The notes beneath the pieces were generated by a model. It had not been told where the DNA came from. It saw only the letters and a list, made by a program, of their open reading frames with translations, and searched no databases. Shown here piece by piece: positions 6,366 to 13,569 of a stretch of DNA of 14,075 nt. The translations under genes and the position numbers were made by a program. The stretch is from assembly GCA_016937825.1 (NCBI GenBank), contig JAFGVT010000062.1, forward strand, positions 1 to 14,075. Direction: 5' to 3'. The stretch is from Fidelibacterota bacterium. Its GTDB lineage: Bacteria; Fidelibacterota; Fidelibacteria; Fidelibacterales; Fidelibacteraceae. The number at the start of each line of letters is the position of its first letter. The first letter of the stretch is position 1.

Positions 6366-7898
6366 TCAATAGAATAAAAGGTAGATCAGGCCGCCGGCCA
6401 GGCCGCCCGCGAGGGTGTTGAAAAAATTGACGGCATCGTTGTTGATGAGGGGGTGACCGTGCACCCTGGGGATATTTGCATTGCCGCAATGCTGTGTTTT
6501 TTCAGTGATCTTATGGCAGGTGGGGCATTGGTATTGAGCCTGGACGGTCGCGCCCAGAACGGAATCCGCCAGCGATCCGAACAGTCCGGCGGCGGTAAGG
6601 GCCCACAGAACGCCCGGAGCAAGCGTGATGCCCGCGAACCACTTCAGGGCCAGCATGCCCGAAAGGGCGATCAGGAAGGCACCCGTCAGGGCGCCCAGAG
6701 TTCCCAGCAGGGTCAGGCCTCCGGAGGTTCCCGAAGGAACGCGTTTCCCGGTCAGGATACTGACCGGCTCGCGCCGGCTGAACGCGCCGATCTCCGTGCC
6801 CCACGTGTCTGCGGTCGCCGCCGCAACGGCGGACAGGAAGATCAGGTAGAACAGGATCCCGCATAATTCCCATTCGGGAGTAATGAAGTGCCAGAACATG
6901 GTCGCGATCATGGCGACGCCGCCATTGGCAAAGACCTGGTAAATATCCCGGTTCCCGGTTTTTTCGAACACCGTCTCCAGTTTCTTTTTGTGCTTTTTCC
7001 CGATCTTGCTCAGGGCGGTGGAGAACACAAAGAAAATGACCATCGGGATCATCCAGGCGGGTCCGCCGATCCCGAAGACCACGGTGCCCAGGAGCCATGC
7101 CCCCATGGCGCCGGATAGATTCAGGGAGCGGGTCTTGTAGGCAAGCCAGGCGATCAGCACCGTAACGCCCATCCAGAGCATCAGCTGGAACTGCAGGTCG
7201 GGAGCGCTGTGATATAACGCGTCCAGCATGATCCCGGCGCCGATCGGGACCATCAGGTTGTCCGTGCCCTGATGCGAGATCGTCTCCGCGCCGGCGGAAT
7301 AGATCGCGGTGAAAAAACCGAACAGGACAGCCGTTTGCCAGCTTATCGGGTCACCGAATAATCCCCTGAACCCTTTCATGCTCAGCACGGCGACGATCAG
7401 GGCGGTAATGAACATGGCGGTGCTTCCCTGGAGGGATTTTTTCTCCGTCAGGATCGTGAACAGAAGCGGCTTTCTGCGGGATTCCCCGACCCAGCTTGCC
7501 ACCGGGTCCGCGAAAGCCATGATCAGCATGGCGGTCAGCAGGATCGCGGGATCCTTTTCCCAGAACCAGAAGACCAGAATAAAGAAGGAAATGGGGAAAT
7601 AAACGGTACCGTAAGAAATGCGGTCCGTTTCGTGTATGCTTCTGATCAGCTTGTACTTGATGGCGAAATAATTCATGACCGCAAAGAGAAAGGCGATCAC
7701 AAGCACCGGAATGCGGGACTCGAAAATAAAGGGCGCCGTGCAGACCAGGCAGCCGACGAGGATATGCACCAGTCTGCGCGTGTTGTGCGGATGGATCTTC
7801 AGCAGTTTCAGGAACATGTCCGCAACAGCGAGGATCACAAGGATCGCAACCGTAAAAACAAAAAACAGTCCCCAGTCCGTTTGAAATAAGAAATGCAT
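6366..7898 (-). CDS. Fusion membrane protein: polyprenol/phytol kinase-like (VTE5/SEC59) domain + DUF92 (VTE6/TMEM19-like) domain
   Basis: This is a 510-residue polytopic membrane protein. The N-terminal half (about 1-235) resembles CTP-dependent phytol/dolichol kinases: HNTRRLVHILVG near 38, ADPVASWVGE, EKKSLQGS, and the phytol-kinase-like AETISHQGTDNLMVP. The C-terminal half (about 245-510) is DUF92, with LNLSGAMGAWLLG, NGGVAMIA, ADTWGTEIG, GKRVPSGTSGGLTLLGTLG and the terminal NNDAVNFFNTLAGGLAGG. A CPTC at 458-461 with HC at 470-471 makes a zinc-ribbon-like loop. In plants VTE5 phosphorylates phytol and the DUF92 protein VTE6 phosphorylates phytyl phosphate, so this chain could perform both steps on an isoprenoid alcohol. 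That activity is inferred from the families; the substrate here is unknown. It is first in the operon with the NlpC/P60 and trpS genes and has its own promoter at 7923-7951. Confidence 0.88.
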   Translation of the reverse strand: MHFLFQTDWGLFFVFTVAILVILAVADMFLKLLKIHPHNTRRLVHILVGCLVCTAPFIFESRIPVLVIAFLFAVMNYFAIKYKLIRSIHETDRISYGTVYFPISFFILVFWFWEKDPAILLTAMLIMAFADPVASWVGESRRKPLLFTILTEKKSLQGSTAMFITALIVAVLSMKGFRGLFGDPISWQTAVLFGFFTAIYSAGAETISHQGTDNLMVPIGAGIMLDALYHSAPDLQFQLMLWMGVTVLIAWLAYKTRSLNLSGAMGAWLLGTVVFGIGGPAWMIPMVIFFVFSTALSKIGKKHKKKLETVFEKTGNRDIYQVFANGGVAMIATMFWHFITPEWELCGILFYLIFLSAVAAATADTWGTEIGAFSRREPVSILTGKRVPSGTSGGLTLLGTLGALTGAFLIALSGMLALKWFAGITLAPGVLWALTAAGLFGSLADSVLGATVQAQYQCPTCHKITEKTQHCGNANIPRVHGHPLINNDAVNFFNTLAGGLAGGLIYLLFY

Positions 7899-7922
7899 CG
7901 CTAACCCCGCCTTAAACGCTCG

Positions 7923-7951
7923 ATTTTACAAGAAAATCCCTTGAGTTGCAA
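7923..7951 (-). promoter_or_regulatory. Promoter of the DUF92 fusion-nlpC-trpS operon
   Basis: On the minus strand, TTGCAA (7951-7946) and TAAAAT (7928-7923) are separated by exactly 17 bp, a near-consensus sigma-70-type arrangement. A start a few bases downstream leaves a short leader with a GGCGGGG purine run ahead of the ATG at 7898. Confidence 0.65.
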
Positions 7952-7999
7952 GTTGAGATTACAAAATAATACCCCGGGAGGGCGTCGGATATTTGTCCT

Positions 8000-8027
8000 T
8001 TGAAATCGTTGGAATTATGAATATTAT
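8000..8027 (+). promoter_or_regulatory. Promoter of the histidine kinase operon
   Basis: TTGAAA (8000-8005) and TATTAT (8022-8027) are 16 bp apart. Transcription would begin near 8034, before the GGAGGA at 8041-8046. This excludes the in-frame upstream TTG at 7993 as the start from this promoter. Confidence 0.6.
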
Positions 8028-8040
8028 AGAAACACATTGC

Positions 8041-8046
8041 GGAGGA
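8041..8046 (+). promoter_or_regulatory. Strong ribosome binding site deciding the histidine kinase start
   Basis: GGAGGA lies 6 nt before the ATG at 8053. It is the best Shine-Dalgarno match in the window and fixes the start at MRESIFIGLIQN, just before the first membrane helix. Confidence 0.8.
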
Positions 8047-8052
8047 ACGGGA

Positions 8053-10170
8053 ATGAGGGAATCGATCTTTATCGGATTAATACAGAATATTGCGGTATTG
8101 CTCCTCTTCAGCATGATCTATGATTATGTGTGGGTAAGAAACAAACAGATGCACACCGTTCCCGGGAGGCTTCTGGCGGGACTCATGATCGGTCTTATCG
8201 GTTTCTTCCTGATGTATACCCCCTGGGTCCTCGGACCGGGACTGGTCTTCGATACGCGCACCATCCTGCTGTCCATATCGGGATTCTTCTTCGGCGCCGT
8301 TCCAACCCTGGTTGCCATGGCGATCACCGGCGCTTACCGTGCTTATATGGGCGGCAGCGGCATCTGGATGGGACTGGGGACCATCCTGAGTTCCGGTCTG
8401 ATCGGTATCCTGTGGGGAAAGTATTTTCCCTTGAAAAAAATACGGAAACCGCTGTTCAATCTCTTCTTCCTGGGCCTCACCGTTCACCTCATCATGTTGC
8501 TCTGTGTCATGCTGCTTCCCGAGGGATCGCGTCTGATGACGCTCCGGACGATCTTCTTGCCCCTGCTCCTTCTCTACACCCCCGGCACGGCGCTGCTCGG
8601 ACTGATCATGCTAAAACGCCATACGCTGATGGAAATGCAGAAAGAAAAAGACGAGAGCGAAAAAAAATATCGCATTTTGGTTCAAAATGCCGACAATGCC
8701 ATCGTGGTGGCCCAGGACGGGTTTATCCGTTTTGCAAATCCCAAGACCCTGGAGATCTTCGAAAAAAGCGCAGAGGAGATCCGGGACCGCCCGTTCAGGG
8801 AAATGATCCATCCGGAGGACCGGGAACGGCTGATGGCGCGTCACTGGGACAATATGAAAAGGAAGCCGCTGAAGGACTCCTTCTATTCCTATCGTGTTCT
8901 GGCCGGCCCGGAAAAGGAGATCAAATGGTTTGAGCAGAATACGGTCCAGATCGACTGGGAAGGGAAACCCGCGACCCTGAATTTTATCAACGACGTCACC
9001 CATATCCGGGAAACCGAACGCCAGCTGATGCTGGCCAAGGAAAAAGCCGAAGAAAGCGACCGCCTGAAATCGATCTTCCTTTCAAACATGAGCCACGAGA
9101 TCCGCACCCCGATGAATGCCATCATGGGCTTTGCGGACCTTCTGGGAAATGAGGGGATCAGCCCCGAGAAGAAGAAGCATTTTACCGCCATGATCCGCAA
9201 CTCGGGCGGCCGGCTGATGCACATCATCAACGACATTATCGACATTTCAAAGCTGGAGGCCAAGCAGCTGTCCATCATCGCGCAACACTGCAAGGTATAT
9301 GATATTTACAATCAAAGTCTGGAAACCTTCAGGAACAATCCGCTGCTCAAAGAAAAACCCGGCGTGGAAGTAAAAGGGTTCTTCCCGCCGGAATACCGGG
9401 ACCTTATTGTGGAGACGGATCATCACCGCCTTCAGCAAGTCATCGACAATCTTCTGGAGAATGCCCTTAAGTACACCGACAAAGGGTATATCGAGCTGGG
9501 CTGCAGCATTGCGGAAACCGGGGGAGACCTGAGGATGACCGTTCAGGTGAAAGACACCGGCGCCGGGATCCCGGAAGAAAAGAAGGCGATCATTTTTGAG
9601 CGCTTCCGTCAGGCGGAGGAAGACCGTTTTCACGAAGGGGCGGGTCTTGGGCTCAGCATATCGCAGGGCATCGTTGAATTGCTTGGAGGACAAATTGGAT
9701 TCGAGAGCGAACGCGGGCGTGGGAGCACGTTCCATTTTACCCTTCCGCTGAAAAGAGCAGAAAAGGAAGACGTGAAAGAAATCTACACGGGCACCTGTAA
9801 ACTCGATCTTTCGGGAAAATATGTGGTGATCGCCGAAGACGATATCGCCTCGTTTTTCCTGATCAGGGAATTCCTGAAAGATACCGAGGCGGAGATCATC
9901 CACGCGCCCGACGGTGAAGCGCTGATGCAGACGCTGAAAGAGCGGGACCCCGACCTCGTTCTGCTTGACATCAATTTGCCGAAAAAAGACGGCTACGAAT
10001 GTCTGGAAGAGATCAAAGAAGGGGGATATAAAACGAAAGTCATCGCTCAAACCGCCTATGCCCTGGAAGATGAGAAGGAACATTGCCTCAATGCCGGGTG
10101 CCAGGGTTACGTGTCCAAGCCCATTGACCCCGGTGTCCTGTTTGAGGAGATCGGCAAAGTCCTCTCATAG
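8053..10170 (+). CDS. LytS-type (5TMR-LYT) membrane hybrid histidine kinase with PAS and receiver domains
   Basis: This 705-residue inner-membrane sensor kinase begins with a 5TMR-LYT domain (about 1-190): five or six helices including the family hallmarks GPGLVFDTRTILLSISGFFFG and ITGAYRAYMGGSGIWMG (split here to stay short). A PAS domain follows (about 203-320, SEKKYRILVQNADNAIVV). HisKA has NMSHEIRTPMN with phospho-acceptor H348. HATPase_c (about 450-566) has an N-box NLLENALKYT, DTGAGI at 501-506 and GAGLGLS. The C-terminal receiver (about 588-705) has E595/D596/D597, phospho-acceptor D639 (LLDINLP) and K689 (SKPID), so all key residues are intact. LytS/BtsS-like sensors respond to pyruvate or cell-wall and envelope cues; the ligand here is unknown. 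No DNA-binding output domain or separate regulator gene lies nearby, so the output partner is elsewhere. It heads an operon with the next two genes. Confidence 0.94.
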   Translation: MRESIFIGLIQNIAVLLLFSMIYDYVWVRNKQMHTVPGRLLAGLMIGLIGFFLMYTPWVLGPGLVFDTRTILLSISGFFFGAVPTLVAMAITGAYRAYMGGSGIWMGLGTILSSGLIGILWGKYFPLKKIRKPLFNLFFLGLTVHLIMLLCVMLLPEGSRLMTLRTIFLPLLLLYTPGTALLGLIMLKRHTLMEMQKEKDESEKKYRILVQNADNAIVVAQDGFIRFANPKTLEIFEKSAEEIRDRPFREMIHPEDRERLMARHWDNMKRKPLKDSFYSYRVLAGPEKEIKWFEQNTVQIDWEGKPATLNFINDVTHIRETERQLMLAKEKAEESDRLKSIFLSNMSHEIRTPMNAIMGFADLLGNEGISPEKKKHFTAMIRNSGGRLMHIINDIIDISKLEAKQLSIIAQHCKVYDIYNQSLETFRNNPLLKEKPGVEVKGFFPPEYRDLIVETDHHRLQQVIDNLLENALKYTDKGYIELGCSIAETGGDLRMTVQVKDTGAGIPEEKKAIIFERFRQAEEDRFHEGAGLGLSISQGIVELLGGQIGFESERGRGSTFHFTLPLKRAEKEDVKEIYTGTCKLDLSGKYVVIAEDDIASFFLIREFLKDTEAEIIHAPDGEALMQTLKERDPDLVLLDINLPKKDGYECLEEIKEGGYKTKVIAQTAYALEDEKEHCLNAGCQGYVSKPIDPGVLFEEIGKVLS

Positions 10171-10190
10171 AATCAGCAAAGGAGCAGCCC

Positions 10191-10499
10191 ATGAACAAAG
10201 AGATCGTATCCATTGACTCAAAACAAACGGCAAAAATTCTTGCCATCACCACGACCCTGATCTCTCTGATCTTCTCACTGATCGGGGTTGTCGTATTGAT
10301 CTGGGGTAGCTTCGGGAAATCGCTCTATGCGCAAACGGTCGGCGTGACCTACATCCTGCTCCCTCTTTTCAATTTTATCCTGGTTTATCTTTTTTCACGC
10401 CTGACGTTCTGGATCTACAACAAGACAGCCGCCAAATACGGCGGGATCATGATGGATCTGCGGGACCCGGAAGATACGGAAGACACGCCGGGCAACTGA
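10191..10499 (+). CDS. Small two- to three-helix membrane protein, DUF3566-like in outline
   Basis: This 102-residue protein has a polar N-terminus (MNKEIVSIDSKQTAKI), a hydrophobic helix at about 16-40, a second at about 50-72, then WIYNKTAAKYGGIMMDL and an acidic tail (DPEDTEDTPGN). The layout of a short polar start, two helices with glycines, then IYN..AK..GGI resembles widespread small membrane proteins annotated as DUF3566-like or hypothetical. No enzymatic motif is visible. AGGAG lies 6 nt before the ATG. It sits 20 bp after the kinase stop and 2 bp before the oxidoreductase, so it is cotranscribed with both. A role as an accessory to the membrane kinase is possible but only inferred from position. 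It is clearly a real gene; its function is unknown. Confidence 0.8.
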   Translation: MNKEIVSIDSKQTAKILAITTTLISLIFSLIGVVVLIWGSFGKSLYAQTVGVTYILLPLFNFILVYLFSRLTFWIYNKTAAKYGGIMMDLRDPEDTEDTPGN

Positions 10500-10501
10500 C
10501 C

Positions 10502-11494
10502 ATGCAGCGACTTCAGGATATTGTGTGGGGCGTGCTTGGAGCAGGCGCGGTGTGTGAAAAAAAGAGCATGCCCGCCATGGAGATCATCCCGCATTCCCGG
10601 GTGAAAACCGTCATGCGCCGCGATGCGGGCGCCTGCCGCGCTTTTGCCGAACGGCACCGTATTCCAAACTGGACGACAGAAAGCGAAGTGATATTCCGTG
10701 ATCCGGAGATCAATGCCGTCTATATCGCCACCCCGCCGGACACGCACGAGCCTTATGCCGTTCGCGCGGCAAAGGCCGGCAAAGCCGTCTATGTGGAAAA
10801 ACCCATGGCAAGGAATTACGGGGAATGCCGGAACATGATCAAGGCTTGCGACGAAGCGGACGTGCCGCTTTTCGTCGCGTACTACCGCCGGAGACTGCCT
10901 CATTTTCTGCATATTAAAGAATTGCTTGAGGCAAAGGCCATTGGTACGGTGCGTAGCGTCACGATCCGTTTCATCCGCTCCGCCCGCCCGGACGACATCG
11001 CAGCTGCGGAAAGCAACTGGCGCATTCGTCCGGCCGTTTCCGGGGGCGGTCATTTTCACGATCTGGCTTCCCACCAGCTGGATCTGATGGATTATTTTTT
11101 CGGCCCCATCCGAAAGGTGAAAGGACGCGCGCACAACATCGCCGGTTACTACGAACCCGCGGACACCGTTTGGGCGGAATTCGACTTCGACGGCGGTATT
11201 CACGGAAGCGGGGAATGGAACTTTGTGTCCCCGGCCGGGGAAGAGGAGGACACGATCACGGTCAGCGGTGACGAAGGCGAACTGAGATTTTCCACCTTCG
11301 CGCATGCCCGCATCGAAGGCACCCTGAGCTCCGGAACGGCCCTGCACGAAGAAATGATCCTCCCCGTTCATATTCAGGAACCCCTTATCCGGACGATCGT
11401 CGCCCAGCTTCGCGGCGAAGGGACCTGCCCCAGCAACGGCGAAAGCGCCGCACGCACCAGCCGGGTCATGGAGGAAATTTGTTCGGGAAAATGA
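10502..11494 (+). CDS. Gfo/Idh/MocA family NAD(P)-dependent oxidoreductase
   Basis: This is a cytoplasmic dehydrogenase of 330 residues, the usual family length. The Rossmann fold begins at WGVLGAGAVCEKKS, followed by NAVYIATPPDTH and VYVEKPMARN (E99-K100-P101, the catalytic/cofactor lysine motif). The C-terminal alpha/beta domain carries GGGHFHDLASHQLDL, with D187 and H191 in the positions used for substrate hydrogen transfer in relatives. Substrates in this superfamily are mostly sugars, inositols or their derivatives; this one cannot be named, and the sequence resembles an uncharacterised Bacteroidota-type branch. The start has no strong ribosome site, consistent with re-initiation 2 bp after the preceding gene. 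A sensor kinase in the same operon could mean the enzyme helps process or signal an envelope-derived sugar, which is speculative. Confidence 0.93.
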   Translation: MQRLQDIVWGVLGAGAVCEKKSMPAMEIIPHSRVKTVMRRDAGACRAFAERHRIPNWTTESEVIFRDPEINAVYIATPPDTHEPYAVRAAKAGKAVYVEKPMARNYGECRNMIKACDEADVPLFVAYYRRRLPHFLHIKELLEAKAIGTVRSVTIRFIRSARPDDIAAAESNWRIRPAVSGGGHFHDLASHQLDLMDYFFGPIRKVKGRAHNIAGYYEPADTVWAEFDFDGGIHGSGEWNFVSPAGEEEDTITVSGDEGELRFSTFAHARIEGTLSSGTALHEEMILPVHIQEPLIRTIVAQLRGEGTCPSNGESAARTSRVMEEICSGK

Positions 11495-11516
11495 CCCCGG
11501 AACGGGATGAATTCGT

Positions 11517-11545
11517 TTTTTTCATAACAAGATGCTTTCTATATT
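11517..11545 (+). promoter_or_regulatory. Possible promoter of the ZIP-ICMT-MBL-DUF89 operon
   Basis: TATATT at 11540-11545 is a fair -10, 36 bp before the start codon; the -35 region is only a T-run (11516-11522). The 87-bp gap after the oxidoreductase is much longer than other same-strand gaps here, which supports a new transcription unit. A tiny dyad, CCCG-GAA-CGGG (11496-11506), with T7 starting 10 nt later is a poor terminator candidate. Confidence 0.3.
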
Positions 11546-11581
11546 AGGGATGAAATAGTCTAACAACCGGGGAACCCGCCA

Positions 11582-12394
11582 ATGACAGATAAACTTCTGA
11601 CTTACGATCCCATTCTCCTGGCGCTGTTCGGAACGCTTTTTACCTGGTTCATGACAGCCGCAGGCTCGTTCATGGTCATTTTCTTCAAGACGATCAACAA
11701 AAAAGTTCTGAACGCCATGCTGGGTTTTGCGGCCGGGGTGATGATCGCGGCATCCTTTTGGTCGCTCCTTGCGCCGGCGCTCGATATGGCCGAAGCGAAC
11801 GGTCAAACCCCCTGGGTGCCTGCGGTGGTCGGATTCCTTCTCGGAGGCGCATTTCTCCTGCTGATCGACAACATACTGCCGCATCTGCATCTGGGACTTC
11901 CGACCGAAAAGGCCGAAGGCATAAAAACTTCCTGGCAGCGAAGCGTTCTGCTCGTGTCCGCCATCACCCTGCATAACATTCCCGAAGGCTTTGCCGTCGG
12001 GGTCGCCTTCGGCGCCCTGTCCCACAACCCCGGGATCGGAACACTCAGCGGCGCGATGGTCCTCGCTTTCGGTATCGGTCTGCAGAACTTTCCCGAAGGC
12101 GCGGCGGTCTCCATTCCCCTCAGACGGGAAGGCATGTCCCGATGGAAGGCGTTCAACTACGGACAAATGTCCGGTGTCGTCGAACCGATCGCCGGCGTGC
12201 TGGGCGCGTTGCTGGTGTTGAAGATCACCCCCCTGCTGCCGTATGCCCTCGCTTTTGCCGCCGGGGCGATGATCTTTGTGGTCGTGGAAGAACTGATCCC
12301 CGAATCGCAGCGGGGAAACGAGACCGACTGGTCCAGCATCGGTGCCATGCTGGGGTTTGCGACCATGATGCTGCTGGATGTTGCCCTGGGATAG
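11582..12394 (+). CDS. ZIP family divalent metal transporter, GufA subfamily
   Basis: This inner-membrane importer of Zn2+ or a related divalent cation has 270 residues and about eight predicted helices. The two metal-site helices carry HNIPEG at 131-136 and QNFPEG at 168-173, the pair characteristic of GufA-type ZIPs such as Bordetella BbZIP. An acidic helix, FVVVEELIPESQ, lies near 231-242, also typical. The loop around 105-122 lacks the long His-rich stretch of eukaryotic ZIPs. The metal cannot be decided from the sequence. It is first in a tight plus-strand operon, with the next gene 3 bp after its stop. The following genes encode enzymes expected to need divalent metals (MBL fold, DUF89), so feeding them metal is a reasonable inference. 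No Zur-like operator was recognised upstream. Confidence 0.94.
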   Translation: MTDKLLTYDPILLALFGTLFTWFMTAAGSFMVIFFKTINKKVLNAMLGFAAGVMIAASFWSLLAPALDMAEANGQTPWVPAVVGFLLGGAFLLLIDNILPHLHLGLPTEKAEGIKTSWQRSVLLVSAITLHNIPEGFAVGVAFGALSHNPGIGTLSGAMVLAFGIGLQNFPEGAAVSIPLRREGMSRWKAFNYGQMSGVVEPIAGVLGALLVLKITPLLPYALAFAAGAMIFVVVEELIPESQRGNETDWSSIGAMLGFATMMLLDVALG

Positions 12395-12397
12395 GAT

Positions 12398-12907
12398 ATG
12401 AAAAAAAACCATCATCGCCCGGATCTGATCGGCGAACATAAAGCGGGAGATGCGGGTCAGCTGATCCTGTTTGTCGTTTTTATGGGCGTTTGGATGGCCG
12501 ACAGTCTGTGGCTGCATAAAACGACACTGCTCAACGACCATGTTCCCCTTTTCGTCCGCATTCCCTTGGCCGCACTTGCCCTGACGCTTTCCCTTATCCT
12601 GGTTTTCGGCAGTATGCGCCGGATCTTCGGGGAACAGCGCGAAAAGCCCGAGATCGTCCGCCGCGGCGTGTACCGGGTGATCCGTCATCCCATGTATGTC
12701 TCCGAGATCCTTCTGTATCTCAGCCTCATTTTTCTGAACCTTTCCCTGGCGGCAATGATCGTTCTGATCCCCGGGATCCTCTTTCTGTATGCGATCTGCA
12801 GATATGAAGAGAAGCTTCTGCTGAATTATTTCGGAGAAACCTACCGCGAGTATATGAAGGAAACCCCGATGTGGATACCCCGTATTCAAAAAAAAGGAAA
12901 AAAATGA
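12398..12907 (+). CDS. ICMT/PEMT-like membrane methyltransferase
   Basis: This 169-residue integral membrane protein belongs to the isoprenylcysteine carboxyl methyltransferase-like superfamily. After a polar N-terminus come helices at about 20-40 and 50-70, then the SAM-binding signature GVYRVIRHPMYVSE, a hydrophobic hairpin, and the C-terminal pattern RYEEKLLLNYFGETYREYM...P.WIP. The RHPMY and EE-FG-Y-Y elements are the conserved cofactor-binding parts of the family. Bacterial members act on diverse small or lipid substrates, and many are unassigned; no prenylated-protein substrate should be assumed. It starts 3 bp after the ZIP stop with AGGA-like purines upstream, and its TGA overlaps the MBL start as ATGA. 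The family is clear; the substrate is unknown. Confidence 0.88.
   Translation: MKKNHHRPDLIGEHKAGDAGQLILFVVFMGVWMADSLWLHKTTLLNDHVPLFVRIPLAALALTLSLILVFGSMRRIFGEQREKPEIVRRGVYRVIRHPMYVSEILLYLSLIFLNLSLAAMIVLIPGILFLYAICRYEEKLLLNYFGETYREYMKETPMWIPRIQKKGKK
12894..12898 (+). promoter_or_regulatory. Ribosome binding site deciding the MBL protein start
   Basis: AAGGA lies 5 nt before the ATG at 12904. It favours this start (MIRLSIIYDN, the usual family N-terminus) over the in-frame GTG at 12871, which would overlap the methyltransferase gene by 37 bp. Confidence 0.7.
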
Positions 12908-13569
12908 TCAGACTCAGCATTATTTACGACAACACCTCCAGCCGCAAGGACCTGACCCCCGACTGGGGTTTCGCTGCCTATATTGAGGCCGGCGGGAGGC
13001 ATATTCTTTTTGATACCGGCTCCGACGGGCACATTTTGCTGGAGAATATGCGCCGCATGCAGATAGATCCCGCGGAAGTCGACATGGTCTTTATCTCGCA
13101 CAGTCATTTTGATCATATCGGCGGACTTGCCGCTTTCCTGCACGAAAATCCCGATGTCGACGTGTACGTGCCCGAATCGCTGCGCGGCGTAAAACGCGCA
13201 AAGAACGTGATCCATGTCAGCGCCCCGCTCAGGATCAGCGACACCCTGTTCTCAACGGGGGAATTGCCGGGGAACGAACAATCCCTGATCATCACGTCCC
13301 CGGAAGGCAGCGTTGTGGTCGTCGGATGCTCGCATCCGGGCGTGGAGCGCATCAAGGAAGCCGCCGGCCGGAACGGAAAGATCCACCTGCTCTTTGGCGG
13401 ACTTCATGACTTCTCCCGCTATGAGATCCTTGAGGATATCGACCTCGTCTGTCCGACCCACTGCACACGTTTCATCAAGGGTATTTCGGAACATTTTCCC
13501 GAAAAATATATCCGGGGCGGCGTGGGAAGAAGCTTAACGATCCCCTACAGGGAAGAGTCGGCCTCATGA
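12904..13569 (+). CDS. Metallo-beta-lactamase-fold hydrolase, COG1237 type
   Basis: This is a soluble 221-residue metallohydrolase. The metal-binding core is HSHFDH at 66-71, with later ligand-type histidines H144 (GCSHPG), H168 (GGLHD) and H186 (PTHC). ILFDTG precedes the core and WGFAAYIE is near the N-terminus. This spacing matches COG1237, whose archaeal members are often annotated as a dihydropterin ribofuranosylaminobenzene phosphate synthase; that name is doubtful for bacteria, so only a metal-dependent hydrolase is claimed. It is short for the family (often about 250-280 residues), with a compact region between H71 and H144. The start overlaps the methyltransferase stop and the stop overlaps the DUF89 start, both as ATGA, implying coupled translation. 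Its partner and substrate are unknown. Confidence 0.9.
   Translation: MIRLSIIYDNTSSRKDLTPDWGFAAYIEAGGRHILFDTGSDGHILLENMRRMQIDPAEVDMVFISHSHFDHIGGLAAFLHENPDVDVYVPESLRGVKRAKNVIHVSAPLRISDTLFSTGELPGNEQSLIITSPEGSVVVVGCSHPGVERIKEAAGRNGKIHLLFGGLHDFSRYEILEDIDLVCPTHCTRFIKGISEHFPEKYIRGGVGRSLTIPYREESAS

Noticed and set aside
7993..8052. Upstream TTG start for the histidine kinase
   Set aside because: The likely promoter (8000-8027) lies inside this extension and GGAGGA sits just before the ATG at 8053.
9247..10083. 278-codon minus-strand open frame
   Set aside because: Antisense to the histidine kinase catalytic and receiver domains, which are intact on the plus strand.
10415..11371. 318-codon minus-strand open frame
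   Set aside because: Antisense shadow of the Gfo/Idh/MocA gene, which has full family motifs on the plus strand.
11496..11522. Terminator after the oxidoreductase gene
   Set aside because: The stem is only 4 bp and the T-run starts about 10 nt after it, too weak to list as a terminator.
11522..12889. 455-codon open frame on the minus strand
   Set aside because: It lies wholly antisense to the ZIP and methyltransferase genes. Its product is rich in H, Q, D, G and R with no fold or motif, as expected for the complement of hydrophobic codons.
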